DNA from: Baffinella frigidus
Lineage: Eukaryota; Cryptophyceae; Cryptomonadales; Baffinellaceae
NCBI GenBank assembly: GCA_026770585.1
Contig: MU648277.1
Coordinates: 3,257-16,235 of the forward strand
DNA: 12,979 nucleotides
Reading direction: 5' to 3'
Every line of letters begins with the position of its first letter. Position 1 is the stretch's first letter. Positions 1-7,397 of the stretch are shown piece after piece. The notes beneath the pieces were generated by a model that was not told the DNA's origin, ran no database searches, and saw only the letters and a list, made by a program, of their open reading frames with translations. Made by a program: the position numbers and the translations under genes.

Positions 1-300
1 CCGGCACGGAACCTTCCCGCATGCTCGCCACGCTGCAGAAAATTCCGATCGACGCCGTCACCGCACCGAGCCCTTCCAGCATGCTCCTCGCGCTGCAAAT
101 GGCTCCGATCGACGCTACTGCCGGAACGGAACCTTCCCGCATGCTCGCCACGCCGCAGAAAATCCCGATCGACGCCATGACTGCACCAAGCCCTTCCAGC
201 GAGCTCCTCGCGCTGCCAATGGCTCCGATCGACGCTGCAGCCGGAACTGAACCTTCCCGCATGCTCACCACGCCGCAGAAAATTCCGATCACGCCTCGGA
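1..300 (+). repeat. 60-bp (20-aa) tandem coding repeats
   Basis: Five units of 60 bp lie head to tail at 1-60, 61-120, 121-180, 181-240 and 241-300. They form a 120-bp higher-order unit, because units 1, 3 and 5 resemble each other more closely than units 2 and 4. Every unit keeps the reading frame and encodes a 20-residue module with the pattern x-P-S-x-M/E-L-x-x-x-x-x-x-P-I-D-A. The last unit diverges after position 288. The array starts at the window edge, so further copies probably lie to the left. Units differ by only a few substitutions, which points to recent expansion. Confidence 0.9.
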
Positions 301-1244
301 ACGCAGCAGCCGACGGCACGGGGCCCCCTCGCAGGAACCCCTCGCCGCAGGCGAACGCCAAGCCGCGTTCGACTTCCAAAACTTCTCGTACCCCCCCCGC
401 GCTACTTAAGTTTCGGCAACCACCGGCTCCGCAGCGGACAGGAGCGACCACCCCTCACCGCCAACCCCCGCACCGTGAGGGTTTGATCGAACCCAAACAA
501 CCTGACACGGTCGTACCTCGCCAACAAACCCCCGCGGCCAAATTGACGAGGAAACCGCTCCAGGTTGAGCACGCGCTCCGTGATCCCGCGGACGCGAACC
601 CGGGCGCTATGCGCACCGACGACAAATCCCGGACACGTCCCGAATTTCGACGTGCAACAGCCAGCACGGGCGCAATCCCCCGCACGCAGGTGGCCCCGCC
701 AGCAGTGACCCGCAACTCGGAGCCGCGGGCGCTCGACGCTGCGTCTCCCACCGGCCCCCTCATCGGGACGGTCCAGTATAAGGACCGTGGCGGTACCTGG
801 TACAAAGGTGACGTGCGCGCGTCTTCGCAACAGGTCCCCGAGATTATTTTTCAGGGGCACAACGAAGGCCCCCTGTCACTTTTTCTGAGCACCTACGCAA
901 CACACCGCGCCAATCTGGCCAGTACCACCACCCGCCTTCCGCAGGTATTCTTCCGCCTTGTCACCATCACAGCGGCGGGCAAGGTGGTCACTACGCCAGC
1001 ACCTGGAATTCGGCTACGCCTCTTCCCTACAGAGCTGCGGACAGCCACGGACATCGAACCAAAGCCGTGCGTGCCTGAGACATCCTACCCGCCGTGGGAT
1101 GTCGACGGCACGTCTTTCGAAGATCCATCCCGTCGGAAATTTTTCTCTGCGGGCATGAAGGCCACCACGGTTCTCCTCTCGACGAAGCGCGTTCCCGTCA
1201 AATCCGTCAACCCCGACTGCGTGCCACCCGCACCCCTCGCGTGA
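3..1244 (+). CDS. Repeat-bearing Pro/Thr/Ser-rich protein, open at the left edge
   Basis: The frame is open from the left edge, so the true start is outside the window; the ATG at 21 lies inside the tandem repeats and is not a convincing start. After the 20-aa repeats (about residues 1-93 counted from 21) comes a basic, disordered Pro/Arg/Thr-rich stretch to about residue 245. A more ordered segment follows, beginning near an I-G-T-V-Q-Y motif (about 765-1100) and containing hydrophobic strands and aromatic residues. No known domain is recognised. It ends at a TGA (1242-1244), but the same frame stays open on the other side with coding-like composition and no ATG until 1470. The stop may therefore be a nonsense mutation or a readthrough site in one long polyprotein. 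The composition matches the next two segments and differs from everything right of 6900. Confidence 0.6.
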   Translation, partial: GTEPSRMLATLQKIPIDAVTAPSPSSMLLALQMAPIDATAGTEPSRMLATPQKIPIDAMTAPSPSSELLALPMAPIDAAAGTEPSRMLTTPQKIPITPRNAAADGTGPPRRNPSPQANAKPRSTSKTSRTPPALLKFRQPPAPQRTGATTPHRQPPHREGLIEPKQPDTVVPRQQTPAAKLTRKPLQVEHALRDPADANPGAMRTDDKSRTRPEFRRATASTGAIPRTQVAPPAVTRNSEPRALDAASPTGPLIGTVQYKDRGGTWYKGDVRASSQQVPEIIFQGHNEGPLSLFLSTYATHRANLASTTTRLPQVFFRLVTITAAGKVVTTPAPGIRLRLFPTELRTATDIEPKPCVPETSYPPWDVDGTSFEDPSRRKFFSAGMKATTVLLSTKRVPVKSVNPDCVPPAPLA

Positions 1245-4200
1245 ACGACAATCCCTCCGCTGGAGACCCGTCGCTTGACATCACGGCACCCTCCTGCCGC
1301 GATCACCGCCTCAACGTCGAAGAAAGCGGCCATTTCCGCCACCGCTGGCGTGTCTACGTCGCTTGACTGCATCTCAACGCATGATGACTTGCGCCGCCGT
1401 AACTGGCGCCACGCCCGACGCCTTGCAGGCCACGAGGCGTCTGACCGACAAATCAAACGACACCTGGGCATGTCTCTCGCGCTCGATGAACAGGCTACGA
1501 CCCTTCCCCCCCCGGGTGGCGTCGTTCTCGCAGCTCCCGCCGACCCTGACACCGCACCGGCCAGTGGGTACTCGGCGACGACGCAAATTCCGCAACCTGT
1601 TCAGGACTCCTCGTCGCCTTTCACCCCGATCGTGGCTAAGCACAACCCAGCCGCCAAAGAACCAGCCTCGAAGCACCCCCTGCCTGACAGTGCCCTACCG
1701 TCCAGGGCGGCTGCCCAGATCTTGGTTCCCCCGGACCCACCCACGGACCCTGCAGAGACACCCACACGCCGGCCTGCTGTTGGTCAGGTCTGTTACCTTG
1801 TTCCCAGCTGGACTTCGCGCGTGGAAACCTCCGATACGGCTGTCTTTCAACCTGAGAGCTACGCCGGTTACTCAGGTGAGATGCTGGTGTCTGCCAACAC
1901 ATTGCATCTCGATGACGCCCTCCTCGAGGAACCCGGCTATTGGTACAACAAATCGATGTCCAAGAACCGGCACATTGTACAGACGAAGCAACCGCCACTC
2001 CAAAGCGCACCAGCTCCCCTGCGTGACCCTCCCCCCTTCGAAATCCTCCTGCCCACGGAGACCGAATCGGAGCGTACCCGCCGGATCGAGCTGCGATCTG
2101 CTTGGTGGCGGTCACCAGCAAGCCTGAAAAAGCGACGTTTTACACGGGGACCCAGGAACACACCTCCCTGCACAATCAAACATCGCAAAGAACGCAAAGA
2201 GACCCCGGCTCGACAGGCCTCCCCCCCGAGAACTTGTGATCTCCAACGTGTTGCCTATGCAATTCGTTGGGAGATCAAAGAATTCCGGGAGGGCAGACGC
2301 CTTTCCCCGGGACTCTCCCGTCGGGCCCGTGCGGTGGTCCGCGCAACCGCCCGCACCTCCCGTAAGGCCGAGTACACGGACAAGGGCTCCTCACCGCCCC
2401 CCTCGTTTGCCTTCTCTCGACCCTGGGTTAGCTCTTCTGACCCGGGACCCTCCAAAGACGAATTCAAAGGCGTTGTCCCGGTCACCCAGTTGTCCGGAAC
2501 GGAGCTTCTGGACATGTCCTCACCCCTCCAGGATGAGACAGACGAATCCTTGGAGGAACCTCCAGGGGTGTCAACAAACAAAACATCTCCGGAGGCACCT
2601 TCGGTCCCTCTCGTTCCTGACCCATCGGATAAAGACAAGGACCTACCTCTCGGAACTTTCGTAACGGGAGACGACGAAATCCTGTTGTTCGATTTCCGCG
2701 TCAAAGGTGCTACATGTTTGACTCTGGCTATGCAACAATCCGGACCCCGGGTCCCAGACGAACGTACCTCCGCACACCCGTCATGGACACCCGAACATGT
2801 CCTGATTCAACTGAGTAGCGACCCCTCCGATTCCGTCATCGTGCTCCGCAGCCTCGTCGAAAGCGCCATGTTTGAGGACGACTTGGGGGAACTTGCCCTT
2901 GGCCCCAACATCATCGCTGTCCACGACCTGCTGATGAGTGACGGTCTCGAGGTGCTGCGAGCTGACGATACATGGGCCGGTGCAATCCGCACCGTGACGG
3001 GAGCCATCATTCGATTAAAGCATTTGGATCCATCCGACTGGCCACATCTCCCCCCCCCCATGCTGCGTCACCTGCGACAACTCGATACCTCTGGACCATC
3101 GCTCCGAGCAAACACGATGACCTTTGTCCAGGCCGATTGGTTTAACCCTTGTCCGGCTTGGTCAGCGTGGATCGCCTCTGGATCTGTCCCTGCCGATGAA
3201 CCTGCGTCGTGCTTCGACCCGGTGGTCGAACAACGTCTGACAATGGCTGGCCTTGCCGTCCCCGACCATCTTGAGCACATCACGACGCACCGTGCCCACG
3301 TCCTGAAACCGAGCACCCCGCGCACGTTTCTGCAACAAACCCCCTGGCCGTGGTTCTATGAGGGCATTCACCCTGTTGGATGGAGCCCGCCACAGCTTAC
3401 CCAGGGTTCGTCTGACGGCGCTGTACCTGCCTCTGCCATGGACACATCCGCGGTTGAGCTAGCTTTCCCACCGGTGACTCGCGTGGCCAGTGCACCCTCC
3501 CTGATGTCCTCGTCGCCTCCCGCCAACGCCCCAAGGATCTCGGGAGGACCCGACGCTCTACCTGCAGGAGGTGATCCTATGGATCTGGATACTACAAGGC
3601 CGGGGGTGGAATCCGCTCCCCGTCCTGCCGGCGCGGAATCGGATGTGACGTCCTTGTTAACCCCCTCTGTGGTCAACAACTTAACGGATGGCGCCGCCAC
3701 CGGCGTCCTGCGGTGGCCCCCCGCAGCGGCCCAGCCCGCCTCGGCTCTGGGGGGCCACCACGTCTCCAGAAACGATCTTCCACCTGTGGAACCTCTCCTG
3801 GAAGCAACCCCCGGGCTGCCTGAGCTTGCCCCGACATTGGACCCCTTGCCGTCGACCGGAGCCTCTGGTCCTGGGCCCTCGGACACCGCTGCACGCCCTG
3901 CGTTCACACTGGTGTTGGACCCTCGAGTCGGTGTGGTGCCCTCGTTCACGGCAGCCTCACGCCCATACTTTTCGCAGACGCCTCACCCTGAACCGCACCG
4001 GGGCATGACCACCACCTGCTATACGGTGCAAATCGGCTCCGCAACCACGGATCGTATCTTGATGCCGATGCCCCTCGGCGTCGAAGTAACACCTGACGGT
4101 ACCGCCTGCCGCGTCCCCATCCCGGATCTCCTGGCCTACGATCCGGCTCTGATAACCGGCGGAACCCCTGGTGGTCCCTCCTGGCCGGGCTGCATTATCC

Positions 4201-5792
4201 TCCTTGGGGGTTCCACTTCCGCGCTGCGCCCAGCGACTCTGAAAAACTGCCCGGACGACCAGCACAGCCTCACCACTCTCCGTTGCCTCGATGTGTTCCC
4301 AACCCGTTCCGGGACTGCTGGTACTACGCACGCAGTCAAAACGCGTTGGACAACAGTGGACGATGAATGGAGTGCTCTTGACTCGGCCGCCCGCCACGGG
4401 CGTCACCGCCTGCAACCCTACAACGAAGAGGTCATGGCTCGCCTGCACGCCGCCGGTATTTCTCACCATGATCACGACAGGCACCTCAACCGTCGCGATT
4501 GGCTGAACGTCACTCCAGAACACTTCACGATATGTAAGCTGGGGGCGAATCCATTTGACTCGCGACGTAACAGCCCTAGAGGACGCCGCGATTCTTCCCC
4601 GGATGAGAGCTCCACCGGAGTCAAACGTCATCGTTCCGAAAGCGATAGCAGCTCCCGCCGGAACCATGTTGCACGCCCCGTCGGCTCCGGTCATCGGGGC
4701 GCACATTCCGACCGCGCTCCGGCCCGCACGGCTTCCCCAAGTCATGTTCCAAAGCGTTCGTCTCACGAGCGCGACCGCCACAGAGGAAGCCATTCCCCTC
4801 GGGCTTCCTCCTCCAGGACGCTCAGACCGCCGCTCGACCCTTCCGCCGTGAACGAACCTTTGTCGACCTGGGCACGTGCTCTGTCCCCCCATGCGGCAGA
4901 TGACCAAGCCGCGGCCGCTCAAGATACCGGTTCTGAGTCTCCTGCCAATGAACTGGACCTGGAATCCTCCATGTCGCCCGTACCCGACCTTCTTGAACTG
5001 CAACGGACAGACCCATACCTTCGTTGTGCCAAGGTGTTTGGCACGCAACCCCCTGTCCTGTCCGAGGAACATCGCGGGGATTGTTGGAACATCCTGTACG
5101 GACGAGACCCAGCTACAGGCAACATACCGTTTGACTACTGGGTGCTTATCAACGGCCAAAAGTGGAGGTGGGTCACCAAACTTCCCGACATGGAGGGGGA
5201 TGACCATTGTACACTTCCCGAGCTTGAGGATTTGATCTTCCTTCAGCCCTGTGATCCTCAAATCAACATGACCGACCCGTCCGTCCTTCTGGCCGTTCAC
5301 CGTGTCGTCCACGACCTCGGCCACTGCAATCGACGGCTAGGCACGTCTGATCAACTGGCGGCCGTCACCGCGGTCTTCCGCTGTTGGAGTGTCCGAGACT
5401 CGCCCCAACAGCACATGCAGCTCAGCAGTGAACAATGGGTCGATACTTACCTCGAACTGATCGGCTCTGAGGGCCGCAGTCCTGGCACTTCTCCGAATTG
5501 TAACGGAAGACTGCGACTGCTCCTCTTGAGGGACGGCATACCGCCGGGCACACTCGACCCCGATGGCAACGCGGTTGTCCCCCGTGACTACTCACGTGCA
5601 CCCTACACTGACGCCGAGCTCAACATCTTCGAGGATCACCGCGTCGCCCGCGAGCACGCCCTGCACCGGCAGACTCAGGACCGCGGCTTCGGGAACGAGG
5701 TGTACGTTTTCACCAGAAATCACAGCCGTGAGAACTCGTGCATCAAGAACCCCACCGGCTTTATCCCCTATAACGGTCCTCAGGCCGCCTAA
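1245..5792 (+). CDS. Very long Pro/Ser-rich protein of a probable retroelement (Gag-like by context)
   Basis: An open frame of about 1,515 codons, in the same frame as the segment before it. The first ATG is at 1470 (residues M-S-L-A-L-D), so as an independent gene it would start there; 1245 is used because no stop separates 1245 from 1470. The protein alternates disordered Pro/Ser/Thr tracts with compact stretches: about 1780-2000, about 2640-3370 (acidic, leucine-rich, several Trp), and about 4010-4560 (Gly/Pro-rich strands, then a His-rich helix with H-H-D-H-D-R-H). An Arg/Ser tract spans 4557-4829, and a final ordered domain of about 260 residues is rich in Trp, Leu and Asp. I recognise no enzyme motif and no CCHC zinc knuckle. 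Size, the SR-like basic tract and a protease-like region downstream suggest a structural Gag-like protein, but this is inference. It ends in TAA, followed directly by an in-frame ATG. Confidence 0.65.
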   Translation, partial: TTIPPLETRRLTSRHPPAAITASTSKKAAISATAGVSTSLDCISTHDDLRRRNWRHARRLAGHEASDRQIKRHLGMSLALDEQATTLPPPGGVVLAAPADPDTAPASGYSATTQIPQPVQDSSSPFTPIVAKHNPAAKEPASKHPLPDSALPSRAAAQILVPPDPPTDPAETPTRRPAVGQVCYLVPSWTSRVETSDTAVFQPESYAGYSGEMLVSANTLHLDDALLEEPGYWYNKSMSKNRHIVQTKQPPLQSAPAPLRDPPPFEILLPTETESERTRRIELRSAWWRSPASLKKRRFTRGPRNTPPCTIKHRKERKETPARQASPPRTCDLQRVAYAIRWEIKEFREGRRLSPGLSRRARAVVRATARTSRKAEYTDKGSSPPPSFAFSRPWVSSSDPGPSKDEFKGVVPVTQLSGTELLDMSSPLQDETDESLEEPPGVSTNKTSPEAPSVPLVPDPSDKDKDLPLGTFVTGDDEILLFDFRVKGATCLTLAMQQSGPRVPDERTSAHPSWTPEHVLIQLSSDPSDSVIVLRSLVESAMFEDDLGELALGPNIIAVHDLLMSDGLEVLRADDTWAGAIRTVTGAIIRLKHLDPSDWPHLPPPMLRHLRQLDTSGPSLRANTMTFVQADWFNPCPAWSAWIASGSVPADEPASCFDPVVEQRLTMAGLAVPDHLEHITTHRAHVLKPSTPRTFLQQTPWPWFYEGIHPVGWSPPQLTQGSSDGAVPASAMDTSAVELAFPPVTRVASAPSLMSSSPPANAPRISGGPDALPAGGDPMDLDTTRPGVESAPRPAGAESDVTSLLTPSVVNNLTDGAATGVLRWPPAAAQPASALGGHHVSRNDLPPVEPLLEATPGLPELAPTLDPLPSTGASGPGPSDTAARPAFTLVLDPRVGVVPSFTAASRPYFSQTPHPEPHRGMTTTCYTVQIGSATTDRILMPMPLGVEVTPDGTACRVPIPDLLAYDPALITGGTPGGPSWPGCIILLGGSTSALRPATLKNCPDDQHSLTTLRCLDVFPTRSGTAGTTHAVKTRWTTVDDEWSALDSAARHGRHRLQPYNEEVMARLHAAGISHHDHDRHLNRRDWLNVTPEHFTICKLGANPFDSRRNSPRGRRDSSPDESSTGVKRHRSESDSSSRRNHVARPVGSGHRGAHSDRAPARTASPSHVPKRSSHERDRHRGSHSPRASSSRTLRPPLDPSAVNEPLSTWARALSPHAADDQAAAAQDTGSESPANELDLESSMSPVPDLLELQRTDPYLRCAKVFGTQPPVLSEEHRGDCWNILYGRDPATGNIPFDYWVLINGQKWRWVTKLPDMEGDDHCTLPELEDLIFLQPCDPQINMTDPSVLLAVHRVVHDLGHCNRRLGTSDQLAAVTAVFRCWSVRDSPQQHMQLSSEQWVDTYLELIGSEGRSPGTSPNCNGRLRLLLLRDGIPPGTLDPDGNAVVPRDYSRAPYTDAELNIFEDHRVAREHALHRQTQDRGFGNEVYVFTRNHSRENSCIKNPTGFIPYNGPQAA
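4557..4829 (+). other. Arg/Ser-rich basic tract within the long protein
   Basis: About 90 codons dominated by Ser, Arg, His and Pro with many R-S, S-R, S-P and R-D pairs (for example R-R-N-S-P-R-G-R-R-D-S-S-P). It separates the central region from the C-terminal ordered domain. Such tracts bind RNA or mediate phosphorylation-controlled assembly in SR proteins and in some viral and retroelement nucleocapsids. Here it is the only obvious candidate nucleic-acid-binding region, and no CCHC knuckle was seen. Confidence 0.6.
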
Positions 5793-5795
5793 ATG
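5790..5795 (+). other. TAA stop directly followed by in-frame ATG
   Basis: The long protein ends with TAA (5790-5792) and the next codon in the same frame is ATG (5793-5795), with coding continuing for more than 1 kb. There is no spacer and no change of frame. This layout is compatible with stop readthrough producing a fusion (as in Gag-Pol elements with an in-frame stop), with termination-reinitiation, or with a nonsense mutation in a single gene. No downstream pseudoknot was worked out. Confidence 0.6.
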
Positions 5796-6896
5796 GGTAT
5801 GGTGGCACCCGACGGTGATAAACCTTACCACCTGCGAGAGATCCCTGGGTACGTCACCATCATGATCAACGACGAACCTTGTATCATTCACGGCGTTTGG
5901 TTCTGCGAGTCGTACTCCGACAACGTTATCGTCTGGTCACACTTCGTCATCTCTAGCCACTGGTGGCTTCGTCGCACTGAGGCTTGCCTGTGCGGCCCGT
6001 CCGGCATCCAATATCGGGTCCTTCACTGTGAACGCCAGTGGCTGGCCGGACTCGATGTTGGCCTCGATCAGGTCCCGTTCACTCTCATCCTGCGCCTCAA
6101 AATGGGTCTGCCCCTCACCACCATCGTCGACCAGCCCATCATCGCGGCGGTGCCCCGTCCGACGGTCGGCTCCTGGGGACTCCGTCCGTTGCCCATCGCT
6201 GTGACGGATCTACCTCATGAATTACAAATCCGCTCCTTTGCCTCCGACGTTGGTTCCACGGAGGTGTTAGCGTTTCTGCAGCCTCACACTGAGGCCACCA
6301 CCAGCGTGGCCAAGTATCCTGTTCTATCCGGATTCCTGGAACAACCTGCCATTCGTCCGATCGATCCGAAAACAAAGCTGGCCTACCAGTTGTACGCACG
6401 TGAGTGCGTCCGCCCAGACGTCCCTACGGACGACAACGAAAACCGTAAATGGTCAGTGACGAACGTTTCCCACTTTCTTCCTTCTCCTGGCGCCTTCGAC
6501 GTCCGCCGCACTCAGCACTGTGGTCTTCTCAGCATCGACCAACGGGACCGGGGTGAAGACACCCTGCCTTCCATTTCGGAACCTCGAATCCGTACTGAAA
6601 GGGTCACGATCATCCACCCCACTACGGGGTCCCACGAGTTGGTCGATGCGGCCTTTTCTGGACACGATGGATACGCCTACATCTCGCGGCAGGCCGCCCT
6701 ATGGATTCACCTTACACCCGACACCGGGCTCACCCTCAAGTTCTTGATAACCGAAACCTGGTCATCTCCGACCGGCGTCTCGATGTCCCTACCCATCGTG
6801 GGAACTGTGGAACTGGAGGTGAAACGTGGCCATCGTAACACTGTTCCGGAGCGTTTCCGGTGCATGGTCTTCGACCCAGGCACTTGTCGTTGCCCA
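5793..6896 (+). CDS. Retropepsin-like protein, truncated at the junction
   Basis: About 368 residues belong to the GC-rich element; the frame then runs into AT-rich foreign DNA and stops by chance at 6984-6986. Residues 20-80 (short strands, then C-E-S-Y-S-D-N-V-I-V-W-S) loosely recall the C-terminal part of Ty1/copia protease regions. Residues about 269-361 (6597-6875) recall a retropepsin more clearly: an L-V-D-A-A-F-S-G segment leading to Y-A-Y-I-S, a stretch of strands, then P-I-V-G-T-V-E-L-E-V and a final hydrophobic strand F-R-C-M-V-F. The canonical D-S/T-G-A triad is not intact: the Asp (residue 285) is followed by A-A-F-S-G, with about four extra residues before the Y-I-S. Activity is doubtful, and the family call rests on pattern only. 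In an LTR element the reverse transcriptase would follow, but the sequence is cut first. Confidence 0.45.
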
Positions 6897-6905
6897 AGAT
6901 ATGTT
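6885..6905. other. Junction between GC-rich element and AT-rich viral DNA
   Basis: Base composition switches within about 20 bp, from the GC-rich ending around 'ttgtcgttgccc' to AT-rich DNA beginning around 'gatatgttaagt'. Two genes are broken here at once: the plus-strand retropepsin-like frame loses its continuation, and the minus-strand packaging ATPase loses everything after residue about 80. No terminal inverted repeat, target-site duplication or poly-A tail is visible at the boundary, so no clean insertion mechanism can be assigned. Confidence 0.8.
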
Positions 6906-7135
6906 AAGTATTTCATTAACATATTCAACGCTAGAACAGTCTTCCCTGAGTTCGATTTCCCAATAATCATCATCTTAAACGGGTAACACGGCATTAAAAA
7001 TGCGTTGCTTGGATGATTGTCGCTTTGGCAAGTTTTATGAAACACTCGTTCTACGTCTTCGATATCATCCAAATCAAATTCATTTGCTATTATTTTTTTA
7101 TAATCTTCGTTAAATAATTGAATCTTATTAGTCAT
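6896..7135 (-). pseudogene. Genome-packaging ATPase (FtsK/A32-like), N-terminal fragment
   Basis: The start is the ATG at 7135-7133. Residues 1-45 are an acidic N-terminal extension. Residues 48-58 (M-P-C-Y-P-F-K-M-M-I-I) form the typical lead-in strand, followed by a Walker A motif G-K-S-N-S-G-K-T at residues 59-66 (6938-6961) and a helix L-A-L-N-M-L-M-K-Y-L. This P-F-x-M-x-I-x-G-x-S-x-S-G-K-T layout is characteristic of A32-like packaging ATPases of NCLDVs, Polintons, adintoviruses and Polinton-like viruses, which pump genomes into capsids. At about residue 80 the frame enters GC-rich DNA and stays open there (to 6707) only because that DNA lacks stops. Walker B, the arginine finger and two thirds of the protein are missing, so it cannot work. 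Confidence 0.8.
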
Positions 7136-7172
7136 TTTTAATATCTGCCTTTATTATAAAAAGATATATAGA
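7136..7172. promoter_or_regulatory. Divergent intergenic region with ATATCT/AGATAT arms
   Basis: Only 37 bp separate the start codons of the minus-strand ATPase and the plus-strand 73-aa gene. The stretch holds ATATCT at 7141-7146 and its reverse complement AGATAT at 7162-7167, placed almost symmetrically between the two starts, with 'ttattataaa' between them. The plus copy extends to GATATATAGA just before the ATG at 7173. A similar GATATATATATAATCCAA precedes the small minus-strand ORF starting at 11090. A shared viral promoter element is a reasonable inference. Confidence 0.4.
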
Positions 7173-7394
7173 ATGTTTTCTGATAAAATAAAATCATTAT
7201 CAGAAATGAAAGCTATTTTAAACCGCAATATAAATAGCAAGAAAAAAATTATACATAACCAAGAGAAAATTGCGCTTCCAGAGGTAGAACTCACGGAGAG
7301 TGCTTCTGTCGGGGAGGTTACAGCTTTTGCCGAAATTGAAGATACAGTTCCAGTGACAATTGACCTTCAAGTGTTAAGAAAAGAATTAGAATAA
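7173..7394 (+). CDS. Small hypothetical protein, 73 aa
   Basis: Intact frame from ATG 7173 to TAA 7392-7394, with a plausible AT-rich promoter just upstream. The product begins with a Lys/Asn-rich helical stretch (residues 1-35) and continues as an acidic region with alternating hydrophobic residues. There is no signal peptide, membrane segment or known domain. It lies immediately upstream of, and in the same frame as, the ATG at 7398 of the next gene (TAA, three bases, ATG), so the two are probably co-expressed. It sits opposite the packaging ATPase in the manner of small virion genes, but no function can be assigned. Confidence 0.55.
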   Translation: MFSDKIKSLSEMKAILNRNINSKKKIIHNQEKIALPEVELTESASVGEVTAFAEIEDTVPVTIDLQVLRKELE

Positions 7395-7397
7395 TAT

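Noticed and set aside
1363-2127. A 254-codon plus-strand frame overlapping the start of the long protein
   Set aside because: It is Arg/Pro/Thr-rich in the way expected of an off-frame reading of Pro-rich GC DNA, and it ends while the overlapping frame carries on for kilobases.
3957-5324. A 455-codon minus-strand open frame opposite the long GC-rich gene
   Set aside because: GC-rich antisense frames lack stops by composition. Its residues (Arg, Val, Gly-heavy) mirror the sense gene, and no motif or promoter supports it. The plus frame is continuous over a much longer range.
6907-6986. C-terminus I-I-I-I-L-N-G of the 5793 frame as part of the GC-rich protein
   Set aside because: These codons are the antisense of the packaging ATPase around its Walker A motif, so the frame runs into foreign DNA by chance.
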